A DNA stretch of 13,147 nt from DATDRS01 sp035291605 (lineage in GTDB: Bacteria; Chloroflexota; Anaerolineae; Anaerolineales; UBA6663): assembly GCA_035291605.1 (NCBI GenBank), contig DATDRS010000357.1:1-13147 (forward strand). Reading direction: 5' to 3'. Each line of letters opens with the position of its first letter. The first letter of the stretch is position 1. Below are positions 12,960-13,147 of the stretch, piece after piece. The notes beneath the pieces were generated by a model, which searched no databases, had not been told where the DNA came from, and saw only the letters and a list, made by a program, of their open reading frames with translations. The position numbers and the translations under genes were made by a program.

Positions 12960-13147
12960 ATGTTGCTAGATAAACTTGACTCTGACCTCCTCCGCTACAT
13001 CGTGGCGCACCACTGCCAGCCCGGCGACCATTTGCCCTCGCTCGAAGAGTTGAGCGCGGAACTCAAAATCAGCATCGGCAAGCTCCGCGAACAGCTCGAA
13101 GTCGCCCGCAGCCTCGGCCTCGTGGATGTCAGACCCCGCACCGGCAT
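12960..13147 (+). CDS. GntR-type transcriptional regulator, N-terminus (3' truncated by window)
   Basis: ATG 12960 opens a frame with no stop to the window end (62 codons). MLLDKLDSDLLRYIVAHHCQ is the leading helix; PGDHLPSLEELSAELKISIGKLREQLEVARSLGLVDVRPRTG is the winged-helix DNA-binding domain typical of GntR proteins (PG-LPS-ELA...S--VR-AL--L---GLV--R---G pattern). The effector domain lies beyond the window. No Shine-Dalgarno site is evident. Only the family can be given; the targets are unknown. Confidence 0.85.
   Translation, partial: MLLDKLDSDLLRYIVAHHCQPGDHLPSLEELSAELKISIGKLREQLEVARSLGLVDVRPRTG

Noticed and set aside
1..13147. CRISPR array, tRNA, rRNA, transposase or phage genes
   Set aside because: No regular direct repeats with spacers, no tRNA cloverleaf or rRNA stretch, and no transposase or integrase motifs were seen on either strand.

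Overview
The window is a GC-rich bacterial segment in which all recognised genes lie on the + strand. The mix suggests a member of the Chloroflexota (Anaerolineae-like): a PSP1/RicT protein outside any sporulation context, a DUF59-Mrp ATPase, two NuoB copies, copper proteins with Pro/Thr linkers, and heptameric intergenic repeats. That placement is inference; no rRNA or marker gene is present.

Layout. (1) 1-1714: 3' end of a long-chain flavodoxin, a short ORF that runs into a hairpin-rich block (about 500-660), then an overlapping pair: pterin-4a-carbinolamine dehydratase (PhhB) and an FGE-sulfatase-fold protein without the catalytic cysteines. (2) 1715-2408: a decayed stretch with a HesB/IscA-type Fe-S carrier gene broken by a one-base frameshift and an unidentified C-terminal coding remnant. 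(3) 2409-6577: a partial complex I cluster: nuoB, iscX, a second nuoB, a fused nuoCD and nuoI. This is the quinone-reducing/Fe-S connecting module; NuoA, H, J-N and the NADH module NuoE/F/G are not in the window. Between nuoB-1 and iscX lies a promoter with exact TTGACA/TATAAT boxes, an untranslated stretch, and three successive hairpins. (4) 6703-9133: a small CxxC-CxxC protein of unknown function, an Mrp/ApbC-type P-loop ATPase without its usual CxxC, and a RicT/YaaT-type PSP1 protein rich in cysteines. (5) 9225-12875: a BtuF-like periplasmic-binding-fold protein without signal peptide, a 27-codon orphan cupredoxin C-terminus immediately after its stop codon, a 759-aa membrane protein with two cupredoxin domains, and a cytochrome b5-like haem-binding protein. 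(6) 12960-13147: the N-terminus of a GntR-type regulator, cut by the window end.

How it fits together. Fe-S handling runs through the window: a flavodoxin (usually an iron-sparing electron carrier), a carrier (HesB/IscA, now broken), IscX, Mrp and RicT lie around three Fe-S subunits of complex I. A reasonable reading is that this stretch makes and matures the Fe-S core of a respiratory complex. The distal part looks like a separate copper/haem redox module ending in a terminator-like hairpin. The most interesting parts are the promoter/leader region before iscX, the unknown CxxC protein, the orphan cupredoxin fragment, and the domain build of the 759-aa copper protein.
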